Shown here one piece after another: positions 1 to 9,766 of a stretch of DNA of 64,000 bases. Below the pieces are notes generated by a model. The model ran no database searches, was not told the origin of the DNA, and worked only from the letters and a program-made list of their open reading frames with translations. Within the stretch, counting starts at the first letter, position 1. Every line of letters begins with the position of its first letter. The translations under genes and the position numbers were made by a program. Origin of the DNA: an uncultured Vampirovibrio sp. (GTDB taxonomy: Bacteria; Cyanobacteriota; Vampirovibrionia; Gastranaerophilales; Gastranaerophilaceae); assembly GCA_910583875.1 (NCBI GenBank), contig CAJTXT010000002.1:310001-374000 (forward strand), given 5' to 3'.

Positions 1-1
1 A

Positions 2-976
2 ATTTCAAATGAGCATATTACTACAATTATGCCAGGATATACACATTTGCAAAGAGCACAGGCAATCACTTTTGGACATCATATTGGTGCATATATAGAA
101 ATGTTCAAAAGAGATATAGAAAGGTTAAATGATTTATATAAAAGAGTAAATATTCTACCTTTAGGTGCTGGTGCTCTTGCAGGTACTCCTCATTATATAG
201 ATAGATATAAAACTGCAAAATACTTAAATTTTGATAATGTAGCTCTTAATAGCATTGATGCAGTATCTGACAGAGATTTTGTAATAGAAGCTATTAGCAC
301 TATATCTATAATTATGATGCACTTAAGCAGAATGTCAGAAGAGATTATTCTTTTTGCAAGTTTTGAATATAAATTTATAGAATTAGATGATGCATATTCA
401 ACAGGAAGCAGTATAATGCCTCAAAAGAAAAATCCAGATATAGCTGAACTAACAAGAGGTAAAACAGGAAGAGTTTATGGTGATTTAATGACTATTTTGA
501 CTGTTATGAAGTCATTGCCGCTTGCATACAATAAAGATATGCAGGAAGATAAAGAACCTCTATTTGATGCAATAAATACTGTAAAAATGTGCTTATCTAT
601 AATGCCTTCAATGCTAAAAACAATGAAAGTAAATAAAGAAAATATGTTAAAAGCTGTTAAAGACGGCTTCTTAAATGCTACAGACGCTGCGGACTATCTT
701 GTAACAAAAGGATTACCTTTTAGAGATGCTCATAATGTTTCAGGAAAACTTGTTTCTTATTGTATTGAAAAGAAAAAAACTCTTGAAGATTTAACTTTAG
801 AAGAATATAAAAAAGAATCAAATTTTTTTGATAATGATATTTATGATGCAATAAAAGCGGAAAATTCTGTTAATTCAAAAAAATCAATAGGCGGACCTGC
901 TTTTGAAAATGTAAAAAAAGTAAACGAAATAAATAAAAACTGGCTGAAAAACATAAAAAGGGAAATAAATGAATAA
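2..976 (+). CDS. argH: Argininosuccinate lyase, 5'-truncated by window edge
   Basis: Cleaves argininosuccinate to arginine and fumarate, the last step of arginine synthesis (cytoplasm). The frame is open from base 2, so the N-terminal part lies outside the window and the first ATG at 29 is internal. Visible family signatures are MPGYTHLQRAQ near the start and the flexible catalytic-serine loop GSSIMPQKKNPD about 130 residues later, which defines the fumarase/aspartase superfamily. The C-terminal helical domain is complete. It overlaps argC by 8 bp, so the genes are translationally coupled in one operon. Confidence 0.96.
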   Translation: MSNEHITTIMPGYTHLQRAQAITFGHHIGAYIEMFKRDIERLNDLYKRVNILPLGAGALAGTPHYIDRYKTAKYLNFDNVALNSIDAVSDRDFVIEAISTISIIMMHLSRMSEEIILFASFEYKFIELDDAYSTGSSIMPQKKNPDIAELTRGKTGRVYGDLMTILTVMKSLPLAYNKDMQEDKEPLFDAINTVKMCLSIMPSMLKTMKVNKENMLKAVKDGFLNATDAADYLVTKGLPFRDAHNVSGKLVSYCIEKKKTLEDLTLEEYKKESNFFDNDIYDAIKAENSVNSKKSIGGPAFENVKKVNEINKNWLKNIKREINE

Positions 977-2018
977 AATTAAAGCAGCAATTGTTGGTTC
1001 TACAGGCTATGCGGGACAAGAACTTACAAGACTTTTGTACAATCATAATAATGTTGAAATAAAATATCTAACATCTAAAAGCTATACAGGCGAAAAGTAT
1101 GCGGATATTTATCAAAATTTTAATAGTATATCAGACATTGAATGTATTGGAGACGATTTAGACGAAATAGCAAAAGATGTTGATGTTATTTTTCTTGCCC
1201 TTCCGCATGGTATTGCTTCAAAAAAAATAAATGAAACAATACTAGAAAATACTAAAATAATAGATTTAGGGGCAGATTTCAGATTAAAAGATAAAAACAT
1301 TTATGAAAGCTGGTATAAAACAGAGCATTTTTCACCATCTTTATTAAACGAGGCTGTATATGGACTATGTGAAATTCATAGAGAAGAAATCAAAAAAGCA
1401 AGATTAATCGCAAATCCGGGGTGTTATACAACTTGTTCAATATTAAGTTTATATCCGTTATTTAAAGAAAATCTAATTGACGAAAATTCTGTAATAATAG
1501 ATGCAAAATCAGGGGTTACAGGTGCTGGGCGTTCAGTAGGATTAGGTACTCATTATTGTGAGGTTAATGAATCTATAAAAGCTTATAAAATAGCTTCACA
1601 CAGACATACACCGGAAATTGAGCAGGAATTATCTCATGCAATAGGCAAAAATATAACTCTTCAATTCACACCGCATTTAACTCCTATGAATAGAGGCATT
1701 CTTGCAACATGTTATGCTAAACTAAAAGAAGGCATAAATGAAAAGACAATTCATGATGCATATAAAGAAACCTCCAAAAACGAAACATTTATAAGACTTG
1801 TAAAACAAGGAATATACCCCGAAACGAAATGGGTAAAAGGTACAAATTTTGTAGATATTGGTTTATTTGTAGATTCAAGAACAAATAACATAATTGTTAC
1901 AGGCGCAATTGATAATCTTATAAAAGGTGCGGCAGGTCAAGCAGTTCAAAATATGAATTTACTTTTTGGAATCAATGAATCAGAAGGACTTTTAAATGCA
2001 GGCATGTTTCCTGCATAA
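969..2018 (+). CDS. argC: N-acetyl-gamma-glutamyl-phosphate reductase
   Basis: NADPH-dependent reduction of N-acetylglutamyl-phosphate to the semialdehyde. The N-terminal Rossmann motif GSTGYAGQELTRLL, the catalytic-cysteine motif NPGCYTT (about residue 150) and SGVTGAGR are all present. At 349 aa it has the normal family length. It starts inside the end of argH and is followed 25 bp later by argJ. No sign of damage. Confidence 0.97.
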   Translation: MNKIKAAIVGSTGYAGQELTRLLYNHNNVEIKYLTSKSYTGEKYADIYQNFNSISDIECIGDDLDEIAKDVDVIFLALPHGIASKKINETILENTKIIDLGADFRLKDKNIYESWYKTEHFSPSLLNEAVYGLCEIHREEIKKARLIANPGCYTTCSILSLYPLFKENLIDENSVIIDAKSGVTGAGRSVGLGTHYCEVNESIKAYKIASHRHTPEIEQELSHAIGKNITLQFTPHLTPMNRGILATCYAKLKEGINEKTIHDAYKETSKNETFIRLVKQGIYPETKWVKGTNFVDIGLFVDSRTNNIIVTGAIDNLIKGAAGQAVQNMNLLFGINESEGLLNAGMFPA

Positions 2019-2043
2019 GCTGGAAGGAGAATACATTAGAACA

Positions 2044-3276
2044 ATGAACATTAATATCAAAGAACTAAAACCCAAAATAACAGAACCAAAAGGATTTTTT
2101 GCACAAGGAATTCATTGCGGTGTAAAAAAATCTAAAAAGGATTTAGCAATAATTTATTCTAAAACTCCAGCGCTTTGTTCAGCTGTTTATACAACGAATG
2201 TTGTAAAAGCACCTCCATTATGGTGGTGTGAAAAATTAACAAAAAACGGACAAAAAATTCAAGCAATTGTAGTAAATAGCGGTAATGCAAATGCCTGCAC
2301 TGGAGAAAGAGGTTATAATGATGCAGTTACAATGGCTGAAACTCTTTCTAATGCATTAAATATAGAAAAAGATCTGGTAATGGTTACATCTACCGGTGTT
2401 ATAGGTGTGTACTTACCTATTGAAAAAATCAAAGAAGGAATAAAAAAATCTGCACCTTTACTTTCTGATACACAAGAAGCAGCAGATAACTGCGCTGAAG
2501 CAATTTTAACTACAGATACCTTTAAAAAAGAAATAACTATTGAAATTGATATAAAAGGTGTACCTGTTAAAATTTCCGGAATTGCTAAAGGCTCCGGAAT
2601 GATTCACCCTAATATGGCTACAATGCTTAATTTTATAACAACTGATATTAATATTACTCAAGAGATGCTGGATAAAGCCTTCAAATCGAATATTGATGAC
2701 TCCTTTAATATGATAACTGTTGATGGAGAAACAAGCACTAATGATATGGCAGTTATACTTGCAAATGGTATGGCTCAAAATCCTATAATAGATAAAGAAG
2801 ATGAAGATTTTGAAATATTTAAAAATGCGCTGTTCATTGTTACAAGGGAACTTGCAAAAGATATAGTAAAAGACGGAGAAGGTGCAAGTAAATTATTAGA
2901 ATGCCATATAAAAGGTACAAAAACAAAAAATGATGCAAGAATATTATGCAAAGCAATTTTAAATTCAAATCTTGTTAAAACAGCATTTTTTGGGCAAGAT
3001 GCCAACTGGGGCAGAGTTCTTTCTGCAATGGGTGCATCAGGTGTTAAATTTAATCCTGATAGTGTTTGTATAGATTTTAAAAGTAATAAAGGAGAAATAA
3101 GCCTTTATAAAAATGGTTTACCAATTGAATTTGATGAAGATTATGCTTTAGAAATATTAAAAGAAAAAGAAATTCAAATATTGGTTAATATGGAAGAAGG
3201 CGAAGAACAAGTTACAGGCTGGGGCTGTGATTTGAGTTATGACTACGTAAAAATCAATGCCGAATATAGAAGCTAA
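2044..3276 (+). CDS. argJ: Bifunctional glutamate N-acetyltransferase / N-acetylglutamate synthase
   Basis: Transfers acetyl from N-acetylornithine to glutamate, allowing the cyclic arginine pathway. The autoproteolysis site is visible in HPNMATMLNFITTD, where cleavage before the Thr gives alpha and beta chains. I start at ATG 2044 (410 aa); an upstream in-frame ATG at 1996 lies within argC, and AAGGAG at 2024-2029 sits before 2044, although the spacing (about 14 nt) is long. Whether it also acts on acetyl-CoA (bifunctional) cannot be decided from sequence alone. Followed 12 bp later by argB. Confidence 0.95.
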   Translation: MNINIKELKPKITEPKGFFAQGIHCGVKKSKKDLAIIYSKTPALCSAVYTTNVVKAPPLWWCEKLTKNGQKIQAIVVNSGNANACTGERGYNDAVTMAETLSNALNIEKDLVMVTSTGVIGVYLPIEKIKEGIKKSAPLLSDTQEAADNCAEAILTTDTFKKEITIEIDIKGVPVKISGIAKGSGMIHPNMATMLNFITTDINITQEMLDKAFKSNIDDSFNMITVDGETSTNDMAVILANGMAQNPIIDKEDEDFEIFKNALFIVTRELAKDIVKDGEGASKLLECHIKGTKTKNDARILCKAILNSNLVKTAFFGQDANWGRVLSAMGASGVKFNPDSVCIDFKSNKGEISLYKNGLPIEFDEDYALEILKEKEIQILVNMEEGEEQVTGWGCDLSYDYVKINAEYRS

Positions 3277-3288
3277 AGAGGAATAAAA

Positions 3289-4152
3289 GTGCAAAAATAT
3301 ATAGAAAAAGCAAGCATATTAATTGAGGCAATGCCATATATTAATAAGTTTCATGGAAAAACAGTTGTTATAAAATACGGCGGTTCTGCAATGACTGATG
3401 AAAATATTAAACATTCAGTAATTGGTGATATTGCATTTATGAAAATGGTAGGAATTAATCCAGTTATTGTCCATGGCGGAGGACCAGAAATTAATGAAGC
3501 ACTTAAAAATGCAGGAATTGAGCCTAAATTTATTGATGGTTTAAGAGTTACAGATAAAGAAACAATGCAAATTGCAGAAGCTGTTTTATCCGGTAAAATA
3601 AATAAATCAATTGTTTCAGAATTTCAAAAACACGATACTAAAGCAGTTGGAATCTCCGGTAAAGACGGTTTATTAATTGAAGCAGAAAAGAAACTTCAAA
3701 ACGGACAAGATATCGGCTATGTTGGGAATATTACAAATATAAATACCAAAATAGTTGAAAGTCTTATACAAAATGATTTTGTACCTGTAATTTCACCTGT
3801 AGGTACAGATAAAGCTGCAAATACATACAATATAAATGCAGATATTGCAGCGGTTGAAATTGCTATAGCATTAAATGCTTCTAAATTAGTATTTCTTACA
3901 GATATAGAAGGCGTAAGAAAAAATGCAGAAGATGAAACAAGCTTAATATCAAAACTTACACCTACTACAGCAAAAGAACTAATAAATGATGGTTCTATAA
4001 AAGGCGGTATGATTCCAAAAACACAATGCTGTATAAAAGCAGTTGAAAACGGAGTTGAATCTGTCCACATTATTAACGGAAAAATACTTCATTCTATACT
4101 TCTTGAAATCTATACAAAAGACGGTATAGGAACAGTAATGGAGGGAGAATAG
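3289..4152 (+). CDS. argB: Acetylglutamate kinase
   Basis: Phosphorylates N-acetylglutamate. The amino-acid-kinase fold is shown by KYGGSAM near the N-terminus, the VHGGGPEIN substrate loop and the C-terminal GGMIPK region. It is 287 aa, the normal length. The start is GTG at 3289, preceded by GAGGAATAAAA. In cyanobacterial-type and other arginine-regulated enzymes an N-terminal helix mediates feedback inhibition; the N-terminus here (EKASILIEAMPYI) resembles that arrangement, which is inference. argD starts on the next base after its stop. Confidence 0.96.
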   Translation: MQKYIEKASILIEAMPYINKFHGKTVVIKYGGSAMTDENIKHSVIGDIAFMKMVGINPVIVHGGGPEINEALKNAGIEPKFIDGLRVTDKETMQIAEAVLSGKINKSIVSEFQKHDTKAVGISGKDGLLIEAEKKLQNGQDIGYVGNITNINTKIVESLIQNDFVPVISPVGTDKAANTYNINADIAAVEIAIALNASKLVFLTDIEGVRKNAEDETSLISKLTPTTAKELINDGSIKGGMIPKTQCCIKAVENGVESVHIINGKILHSILLEIYTKDGIGTVMEGE

Positions 4153-5343
4153 ATGAATACTTTTGAATTAACAGATAAATACATAATGAACACATATAAA
4201 AGACTGCCTGTTTCTTTTGAAAAAGGTGAAGGTGTTTATTTATATGATGAAAACGGCAAAAAATATTTAGACTTTGTAGCTGGTATTGCAGTTAATTGTT
4301 TAGGCTATGGAAATAAAAACTTTATAAACGCTATATTTGAGCAGCTTAATAAGATAAATCATTCATCAAATCTTTATTATGTTAAATCACAAGGTGAAGC
4401 AGCACAATTAATGTGCGAAGTATCAGGCTTAGATAAAGTATTTTTCTGTAATTCAGGGGCAGAAGCAAATGAAGCAGCACTCAAACTTGCAAGAAAATAT
4501 GGATATATAAATAAAAAAGGGTCAAAAATCATTGCAATGAAAAACTCTTTTCACGGAAGAACTATGGGTGCTCTTACATTAACAGGGCAAGAAAAATATC
4601 AAAAGTCATTTAAACCAATGGTTCCTGACGTAGTTTATGCGGAATATAATAATGCAGAAAGTGTTAAAGAACTTTTTGATGAAAATGTTTGTGCTGTAAT
4701 AATGGAATGTATTCAAGGTGAAGGCGGTATAATTCCAGCAACTAAAGACTTCTACTCTAGTGTAAGAAAGCTTTGTAATGAACATAATGCACTTTTAATT
4801 GTGGATGAAGTTCAAACAGGTATAGGCAGATGTGAAAATTATTTTGCATTCCAAAATTATGCAAGTAATAAAGAAGAAGCTCCTGACATAATATGTCTTG
4901 CAAAAGGTTTAGGAAACGGGCTCCCCATCGGGGCTATTATTGCAAAAGAAAAAGCTGCAAATTGTTTTGAGCCTTCTGACCATGCATCAACATTTGGAGG
5001 AAACTATATTGTTACGACAGCTGCAAAATGTGTGTTAACAGAGCTAAAAAATAATAATATTGTTGAAAAAGCAAAAGAAAATGGAAAATATCTTGCAAAT
5101 AAATTAGCAGAAATAAAACCTTATGTAAAAGAGGTTAGAGGTTTAGGTCTTATGCTTGGTGTAGATACAATATTTAAACCAGTCGATGTTATCAAAAAAT
5201 GCCAAGAAAAAGGGCTATTATTAATAGGTGCCGGAGCTAATACAATAAGATTTGTACCTCCGTTGATTGTTACGAAAGAAGACATTGATGCAGCAATAGC
5301 TATATTCACATCTTCACTTAAAGAATTAGAAAATGAAATATAA
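4153..5343 (+). CDS. argD: Acetylornithine aminotransferase
   Basis: PLP-dependent class III aminotransferase converting N-acetylglutamate semialdehyde to N-acetylornithine. Key features are the phosphate-binding FCNSGAEANEAALK, NSFHGRTMGAL, the IVDEVQTGIGR aspartate motif and the PLP lysine in CLAKGLGNGLPIGA. It is 396 aa. The ATG directly follows the argB stop with GAGGGAG as ribosome site. It is the last gene of the arg operon; a strong hairpin plus T-tract follows immediately. Confidence 0.96.
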   Translation: MNTFELTDKYIMNTYKRLPVSFEKGEGVYLYDENGKKYLDFVAGIAVNCLGYGNKNFINAIFEQLNKINHSSNLYYVKSQGEAAQLMCEVSGLDKVFFCNSGAEANEAALKLARKYGYINKKGSKIIAMKNSFHGRTMGALTLTGQEKYQKSFKPMVPDVVYAEYNNAESVKELFDENVCAVIMECIQGEGGIIPATKDFYSSVRKLCNEHNALLIVDEVQTGIGRCENYFAFQNYASNKEEAPDIICLAKGLGNGLPIGAIIAKEKAANCFEPSDHASTFGGNYIVTTAAKCVLTELKNNNIVEKAKENGKYLANKLAEIKPYVKEVRGLGLMLGVDTIFKPVDVIKKCQEKGLLLIGAGANTIRFVPPLIVTKEDIDAAIAIFTSSLKELENEI

Positions 5344-5344
5344 A

Positions 5345-5382
5345 AAATAACGGGAGTAATTAAACTCCCGCTATTTTTTTCA
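5345..5382. terminator. Bidirectional intrinsic terminator between argD and the minus-strand GT gene
   Basis: Perfect 7-bp stem CGGGAGT (5351-5357) / ACTCCCG (5364-5370) with a 6-nt loop, flanked by A-rich sequence on the left and T-rich on the right, so it works in both directions. It overlaps the last codons of the minus-strand glycosyltransferase. Confidence 0.9.
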
Positions 5383-6568
5383 AATTTTCAATATGCAAAG
5401 GTAATAAATCCTTTAAAGCATAACTTTCAACTATTGTTTTTCGTGTGTTATTTCTGAGTTCAATCATGCTTGATTTATTATCTAAAGCATATTCTATTTT
5501 GCTGACTTGTTCCTCTATATTATAAAAATCAAACAGCAAACCGTTATAATTATCTGTTATAAATTCTTTAATAGGCGCTGTTGATGATGCAATTATAGGG
5601 CAAGCGCACGACATTGCATCCAATAATGACCAAGAAACAACAAACGGATATGTTAAATAAACATGCGCAGATGAAATTTGAAGTAAATTTACATATTTAT
5701 TAAAAGGCAAATTCCCGACAAAATGAATTTTTGATAAATCTAAATCCAATTTATTTAACATTAATGTTTTATATGTTGTATCTGCCAGCTGTGCCCCATA
5801 ACAAACCCTGTCTTCACCGGCTATTACTACCTGTATATTTGGACGCTTTTTCTGAAGAATTGAAATAGCCTTCATAAATTCAGGAAAGCCTCTATATGCT
5901 TCCATTCCGCGCGTTGCGTATGTAACAACCTCATCTTTCTTTGTTAGAGTTAAATTTTCATTAACTTCAAATTTTGCATTTTCATCCGGTTTGCAAAAAT
6001 CTGTATCTACACCATCATGCAAAACTTTAATCTTAGAATGAAATTCTTTAGGGAATTGTGATTTTTGGAAATTAGTAGGTGTTATTCCATAATCACAAGT
6101 ATATAAATCAACAAGCAAATGTGAGTTTCTTATTCTTAACTTTGCTGTATCATCAATATTTAATATTTTCCCGTCAAAATCTACATCCGAATTTTTTGAA
6201 TTATAGAACCACTCAAAATAACATAATAAAGGGACATCAGGAAAAATATCTTTCATAAATAAAGTTTGCCCCCAAGTATGCCCAAAGATTATATCGGGTT
6301 TAAAACCTTGTTCTTTTACTGCAATTGCAGCCTCTGCAGCAGATTGACCATGTATAATTGACTCTTCAACAAACCTTAAATATTGATGACAATCAACAGG
6401 AATTTCCCTTTTGGTCTTATAACAAACCTTAGTTACGTTAGGCATATTACGAGAAGAATCCATATTATTTGTTATAAATACTATATTATTATTCTCATCT
6501 TTAGATAGTTCATTTAATAAATATCTAAATTGTGCAGGAAAATTTCTATGCAAAAAAAGGATATTCAT
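5360..6568 (-). CDS. GT4-family glycosyltransferase in the type I secretion operon
   Basis: 402 aa, GT-B fold. N-terminal MNILFLHRNFPAQF and central VIAGEDRVCYG, followed by the C-terminal nucleotide-sugar site with ASSTAPIKEFI and NYNGLLFDF, place it in glycosyltransferase group 1 (GT4). It is the last gene of a run TolC-ABC-HlyD-GT, only 5 bp after the HlyD stop. Sugar donor and acceptor are unknown; location suggests it may glycosylate the exported RTX protein or a surface polysaccharide, which is inference. No transmembrane segment is seen. Confidence 0.85.
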   Translation of the reverse strand: MNILFLHRNFPAQFRYLLNELSKDENNNIVFITNNMDSSRNMPNVTKVCYKTKREIPVDCHQYLRFVEESIIHGQSAAEAAIAVKEQGFKPDIIFGHTWGQTLFMKDIFPDVPLLCYFEWFYNSKNSDVDFDGKILNIDDTAKLRIRNSHLLVDLYTCDYGITPTNFQKSQFPKEFHSKIKVLHDGVDTDFCKPDENAKFEVNENLTLTKKDEVVTYATRGMEAYRGFPEFMKAISILQKKRPNIQVVIAGEDRVCYGAQLADTTYKTLMLNKLDLDLSKIHFVGNLPFNKYVNLLQISSAHVYLTYPFVVSWSLLDAMSCACPIIASSTAPIKEFITDNYNGLLFDFYNIEEQVSKIEYALDNKSSMIELRNNTRKTIVESYALKDLLPLHIENLKKIAGV

Positions 6569-6573
6569 AGACT

Positions 6574-7629
6574 CTACCTAACTTTGATACTTTCATCAAG
6601 ATATTTTATTAATGGATATATAAAGAATTCTATAATTCTTCTTTTTCCTATTTTTATTTCATTTGTTGTAACCATGCCTGTTTTAACGGTTTCTTCGTTA
6701 CCTTCCACCATTAATTTGGTATTTTTAAGAGAGATAAACACCTCATAAATATCACCATAGTGTTCATCTTTTATACTATTGGGTGAAACAATATCGACTT
6801 TTCCTTCAAGCAATCCATATTTTTGAAAATTATATGTATTTACCTTAACAGAAACAGGCATACCTTCTTTGATAAAACCAATATCTTGGTTTAAAGCCTT
6901 TGCTTTTACTTCCAGAATAGCATTTTCTGGAACAATAGTTAAAAGTTCTTCAGCTGGAGCTACTACACCCCCTATTGTATGAATTTTTACAGTATTAACA
7001 TATCCATTAACAGGAGCTTTAATTGTTTGAATTTGTTTTTCAATTTGTTCTTTTTTATTCTTTAATTCACTTAAAGTTGCTTCATAACTATTAAGTTCAT
7101 GAGTCAATGTTGAAACCGATTCAACAGCTTCATCATATTGAACCTTAGGAATAATATCCACAACTTCTTTAAGCCTGTTTTTTCTATCTATAGCCAAGGA
7201 TAAACGATACTTTGTTGAAGCTATTTTTTCCATAGTTATAGCTGCTTCTTCGTGTATATTATTTAACTCTAACCCCGGTTCAGATTCAGTTGGTTTTATA
7301 ATTACAAGTTCCTGACCGGACTTAACATAGTCACCTTCTTTTATGTTAATTGAATAAATAATTCCTTTATCTAAAGCTTTAACCACTTTCTCCCCGCCAT
7401 GAGGAATTATTATCCCCGGAGCTGTAATAACTACGTCTACTTTACCAAAATAAGTCCAGCAGCCGCCAATTATAATAAAGAGAATTACAAGCCAAAAGAT
7501 TGTATTACCTAATGGATTTAATGGCTCTTCTTCTATTTCCGTAAGCATTGACTTAAATTCATGAACATCATTTGCGTTACGTTTTACAAATATTTTAACT
7601 ATTTTATTCAATATATTTTTTAATGTCAT
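6574..7629 (-). CDS. HlyD-family membrane fusion protein (type I secretion adaptor)
   Basis: 351 aa. A cytoplasmic N-terminus of about 45 residues is followed by one transmembrane helix (WLVILFIIIGGCWTYFG), then GKVDVVITAPGIIIP and GIIYSINIKEGDYVKSGQ, typical of the HlyD beta-barrel and lipoyl-like hairpin. Heptad-like charged stretches (about residues 130-200) fit the periplasmic coiled-coil that reaches TolC. It bridges the ABC exporter encoded 7 bp upstream and the TolC protein further upstream. Confidence 0.93.
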   Translation of the reverse strand: MTLKNILNKIVKIFVKRNANDVHEFKSMLTEIEEEPLNPLGNTIFWLVILFIIIGGCWTYFGKVDVVITAPGIIIPHGGEKVVKALDKGIIYSINIKEGDYVKSGQELVIIKPTESEPGLELNNIHEEAAITMEKIASTKYRLSLAIDRKNRLKEVVDIIPKVQYDEAVESVSTLTHELNSYEATLSELKNKKEQIEKQIQTIKAPVNGYVNTVKIHTIGGVVAPAEELLTIVPENAILEVKAKALNQDIGFIKEGMPVSVKVNTYNFQKYGLLEGKVDIVSPNSIKDEHYGDIYEVFISLKNTKLMVEGNEETVKTGMVTTNEIKIGKRRIIEFFIYPLIKYLDESIKVR

Positions 7630-7636
7630 AACATAC

Positions 7637-9766
7637 CTATTCTACTTGAGCTAAATACAATCTTTTGTAATAACCATCTCTGCTCATTAATTCTTCATGA
7701 GTACCACCATCAACAATCGAGCCATTATCAAAGCATACAATGTAATCACAATCTTTTATCATTGATAAACGGTGCGCAACAACAATTGTAGTCCTTCCTC
7801 TTGTAATAATTTCCATATTATCTCTTATTATTTTTTCAGATTCATAATCTAATGCAGAAGTAGATTCATCAAAAATTAATATTCGAGGATTAGTAATTAA
7901 TGCCCTGGCAATAGCAATTCTTTGTTTTTGACCACCTGAAAGGCTGGAACCGCGTTCTCCTACTTCTGTATCATATCCCTTTGGCAGTTTAGAAATAAAA
8001 TCATGAGCACCTGCTATTTGCGAAACTGCTATTACTTCTTCCATAGTTGCATTAGGGCGGGGAAGCATAATATTATCTTTTATTGTTCCGGAGAATAAAT
8101 AATTTTCCTGCAATACAACACCAATATTTGTTCTAAGCCATACAGGATTAACATTTCTTATATCTATACCATCAATATAAATTGTACCTTCTGTAGGATA
8201 ATATAACTTTTGAATAAGCTTTGTTAATGTAGATTTTCCGCTTCCGCTTCTGCCTACAAAACCAATTTTGCATCCTGCACCAATAATAAGATTTATGTTA
8301 TTTAAAACATTAGGTGAATCAACATTATATTTAAAAGATAGTTTATCAACTTTTATTTGACCACGTAAGTTGCTTAAAGTAATTGCCGTTTCTGATTCAG
8401 ATTCGACAGGACTGTTTAAAATATCACCAATTCTATCAACAGCTAACAAAGTCTGTTGGAATTCATTCCATAAACCTACAAGTCTTAACATTGGCGCACT
8501 AAATTGACCTGCAAACATTTGGAAAGCTATCAATTGACCTATAGTTAATTCATTTTTAATAACCAAAATAACACCAACATATAAGATTGAGATAGTCATT
8601 AACTTTTGAAGTAATTTTGAAAAAGACCCCGCAAAATTGCCTACAACTGCAAGATTAAAACTTGCTTTTAAGTATCTTGCAAGTTTTTCTTCCCATTTTC
8701 TAAACATAGAGCCTTCTAAAGCTAAAGATTTTACAGTTTGAATACCTGTAATTGATTCAACAAGATAAGAATTTGATTCAGCTCCCATTCTAAATTTATC
8801 TTCTAATTTCACACGTAAATCCGGTGTTATAGCTAAATATAGAATAGAAGTCATTAATAAAAAGGCTAAAGCAATAAACGTTAAAGGTATGCTGTAAAAT
8901 AACATTACAACAAGAAATACAATAGAGAAAAAGGCATCAATTAAAACAGATACAGATTTATCAGTAATAAATTCACGTATTCTGTCAAGTTCTCTAACTC
9001 TTGCAGCTATATTACCTACTTGTCTTGTTTCAAAATATACATAATATAACTTAAATAATTGACGAAATAACTTAGTGCCAAGTTTAGCATCAATTTTATT
9101 AGTTGTATGAATAAAAATATAATTTCTTGATAAATTAAGTAAGAATTCAAACAAAGCAACAACAATAAAAGCAAAGCCCAGAACATTTAATGTGGATATT
9201 GTTCTATGAACTAAAACTTTATCAAGAATTACCTGTGTAAAAAGTGGAGTTATCAAGCCAAATAATTGAATAACAAAAGAACCAAGAAGAACTTGTCCAA
9301 CTATTTTTTTATATTTGATAATTTCAGTATAAAACCACTTAAATCCGAATTTTACTTCTTGATTTAACATTTTATATTTCAAAATAATAATTTCATCACA
9401 AATTTGTTCTTGCAGTTCATTAACTTGAACAGTTTTAGGCTGCTGTTCAGGAGGTTGAAGAAGAAGTACAGCCGATTTATCACTACTTGCAGCAAGCACA
9501 GTAGCATATTTGCCGTCTTTAAATCTAACAATAAAGGGAATAGGATATTTTTCCAAAACAAAAGATAATTCAGCCTTTTTATTTTTTATTTTAAATCCTG
9601 AATTTTTTGCTATTCTTATGAGTTCAGCAGGCTCAAGTTCCGGAGACGTAATTCCATATTCTTTTTCTACAGCCCTAATATCGATATTTGTAGAGTTCAT
9701 TTTTGCAGCTATTTCAAGCGCCAATAAACCTGTATTTATATTTTGTTCTTGTTCTTCCTTCATCAA
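7637..9766 (-). CDS. Type I secretion ABC transporter with inactive C39-like N-terminal domain
   Basis: 709 aa. Residues 1 to about 140 resemble the peptidase-C39 domain, but the catalytic Cys is missing: the segment reads NINTGLLALEIAAKMN where active enzymes have DCG. It is therefore a C39-like docking domain as in HlyB, implying export without leader cleavage. An ABC membrane domain with about six helices follows. The nucleotide-binding domain has Walker A GRSGSGKST (near 505), signature LSGGQKQR and Walker B ILIFDESTSALD, then the H-loop AHRLS. Its start codon abuts the TolC stop. Confidence 0.95.
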   Translation of the reverse strand: MMKEEQEQNINTGLLALEIAAKMNSTNIDIRAVEKEYGITSPELEPAELIRIAKNSGFKIKNKKAELSFVLEKYPIPFIVRFKDGKYATVLAASSDKSAVLLLQPPEQQPKTVQVNELQEQICDEIIILKYKMLNQEVKFGFKWFYTEIIKYKKIVGQVLLGSFVIQLFGLITPLFTQVILDKVLVHRTISTLNVLGFAFIVVALFEFLLNLSRNYIFIHTTNKIDAKLGTKLFRQLFKLYYVYFETRQVGNIAARVRELDRIREFITDKSVSVLIDAFFSIVFLVVMLFYSIPLTFIALAFLLMTSILYLAITPDLRVKLEDKFRMGAESNSYLVESITGIQTVKSLALEGSMFRKWEEKLARYLKASFNLAVVGNFAGSFSKLLQKLMTISILYVGVILVIKNELTIGQLIAFQMFAGQFSAPMLRLVGLWNEFQQTLLAVDRIGDILNSPVESESETAITLSNLRGQIKVDKLSFKYNVDSPNVLNNINLIIGAGCKIGFVGRSGSGKSTLTKLIQKLYYPTEGTIYIDGIDIRNVNPVWLRTNIGVVLQENYLFSGTIKDNIMLPRPNATMEEVIAVSQIAGAHDFISKLPKGYDTEVGERGSSLSGGQKQRIAIARALITNPRILIFDESTSALDYESEKIIRDNMEIITRGRTTIVVAHRLSMIKDCDYIVCFDNGSIVDGGTHEELMSRDGYYKRLYLAQVE

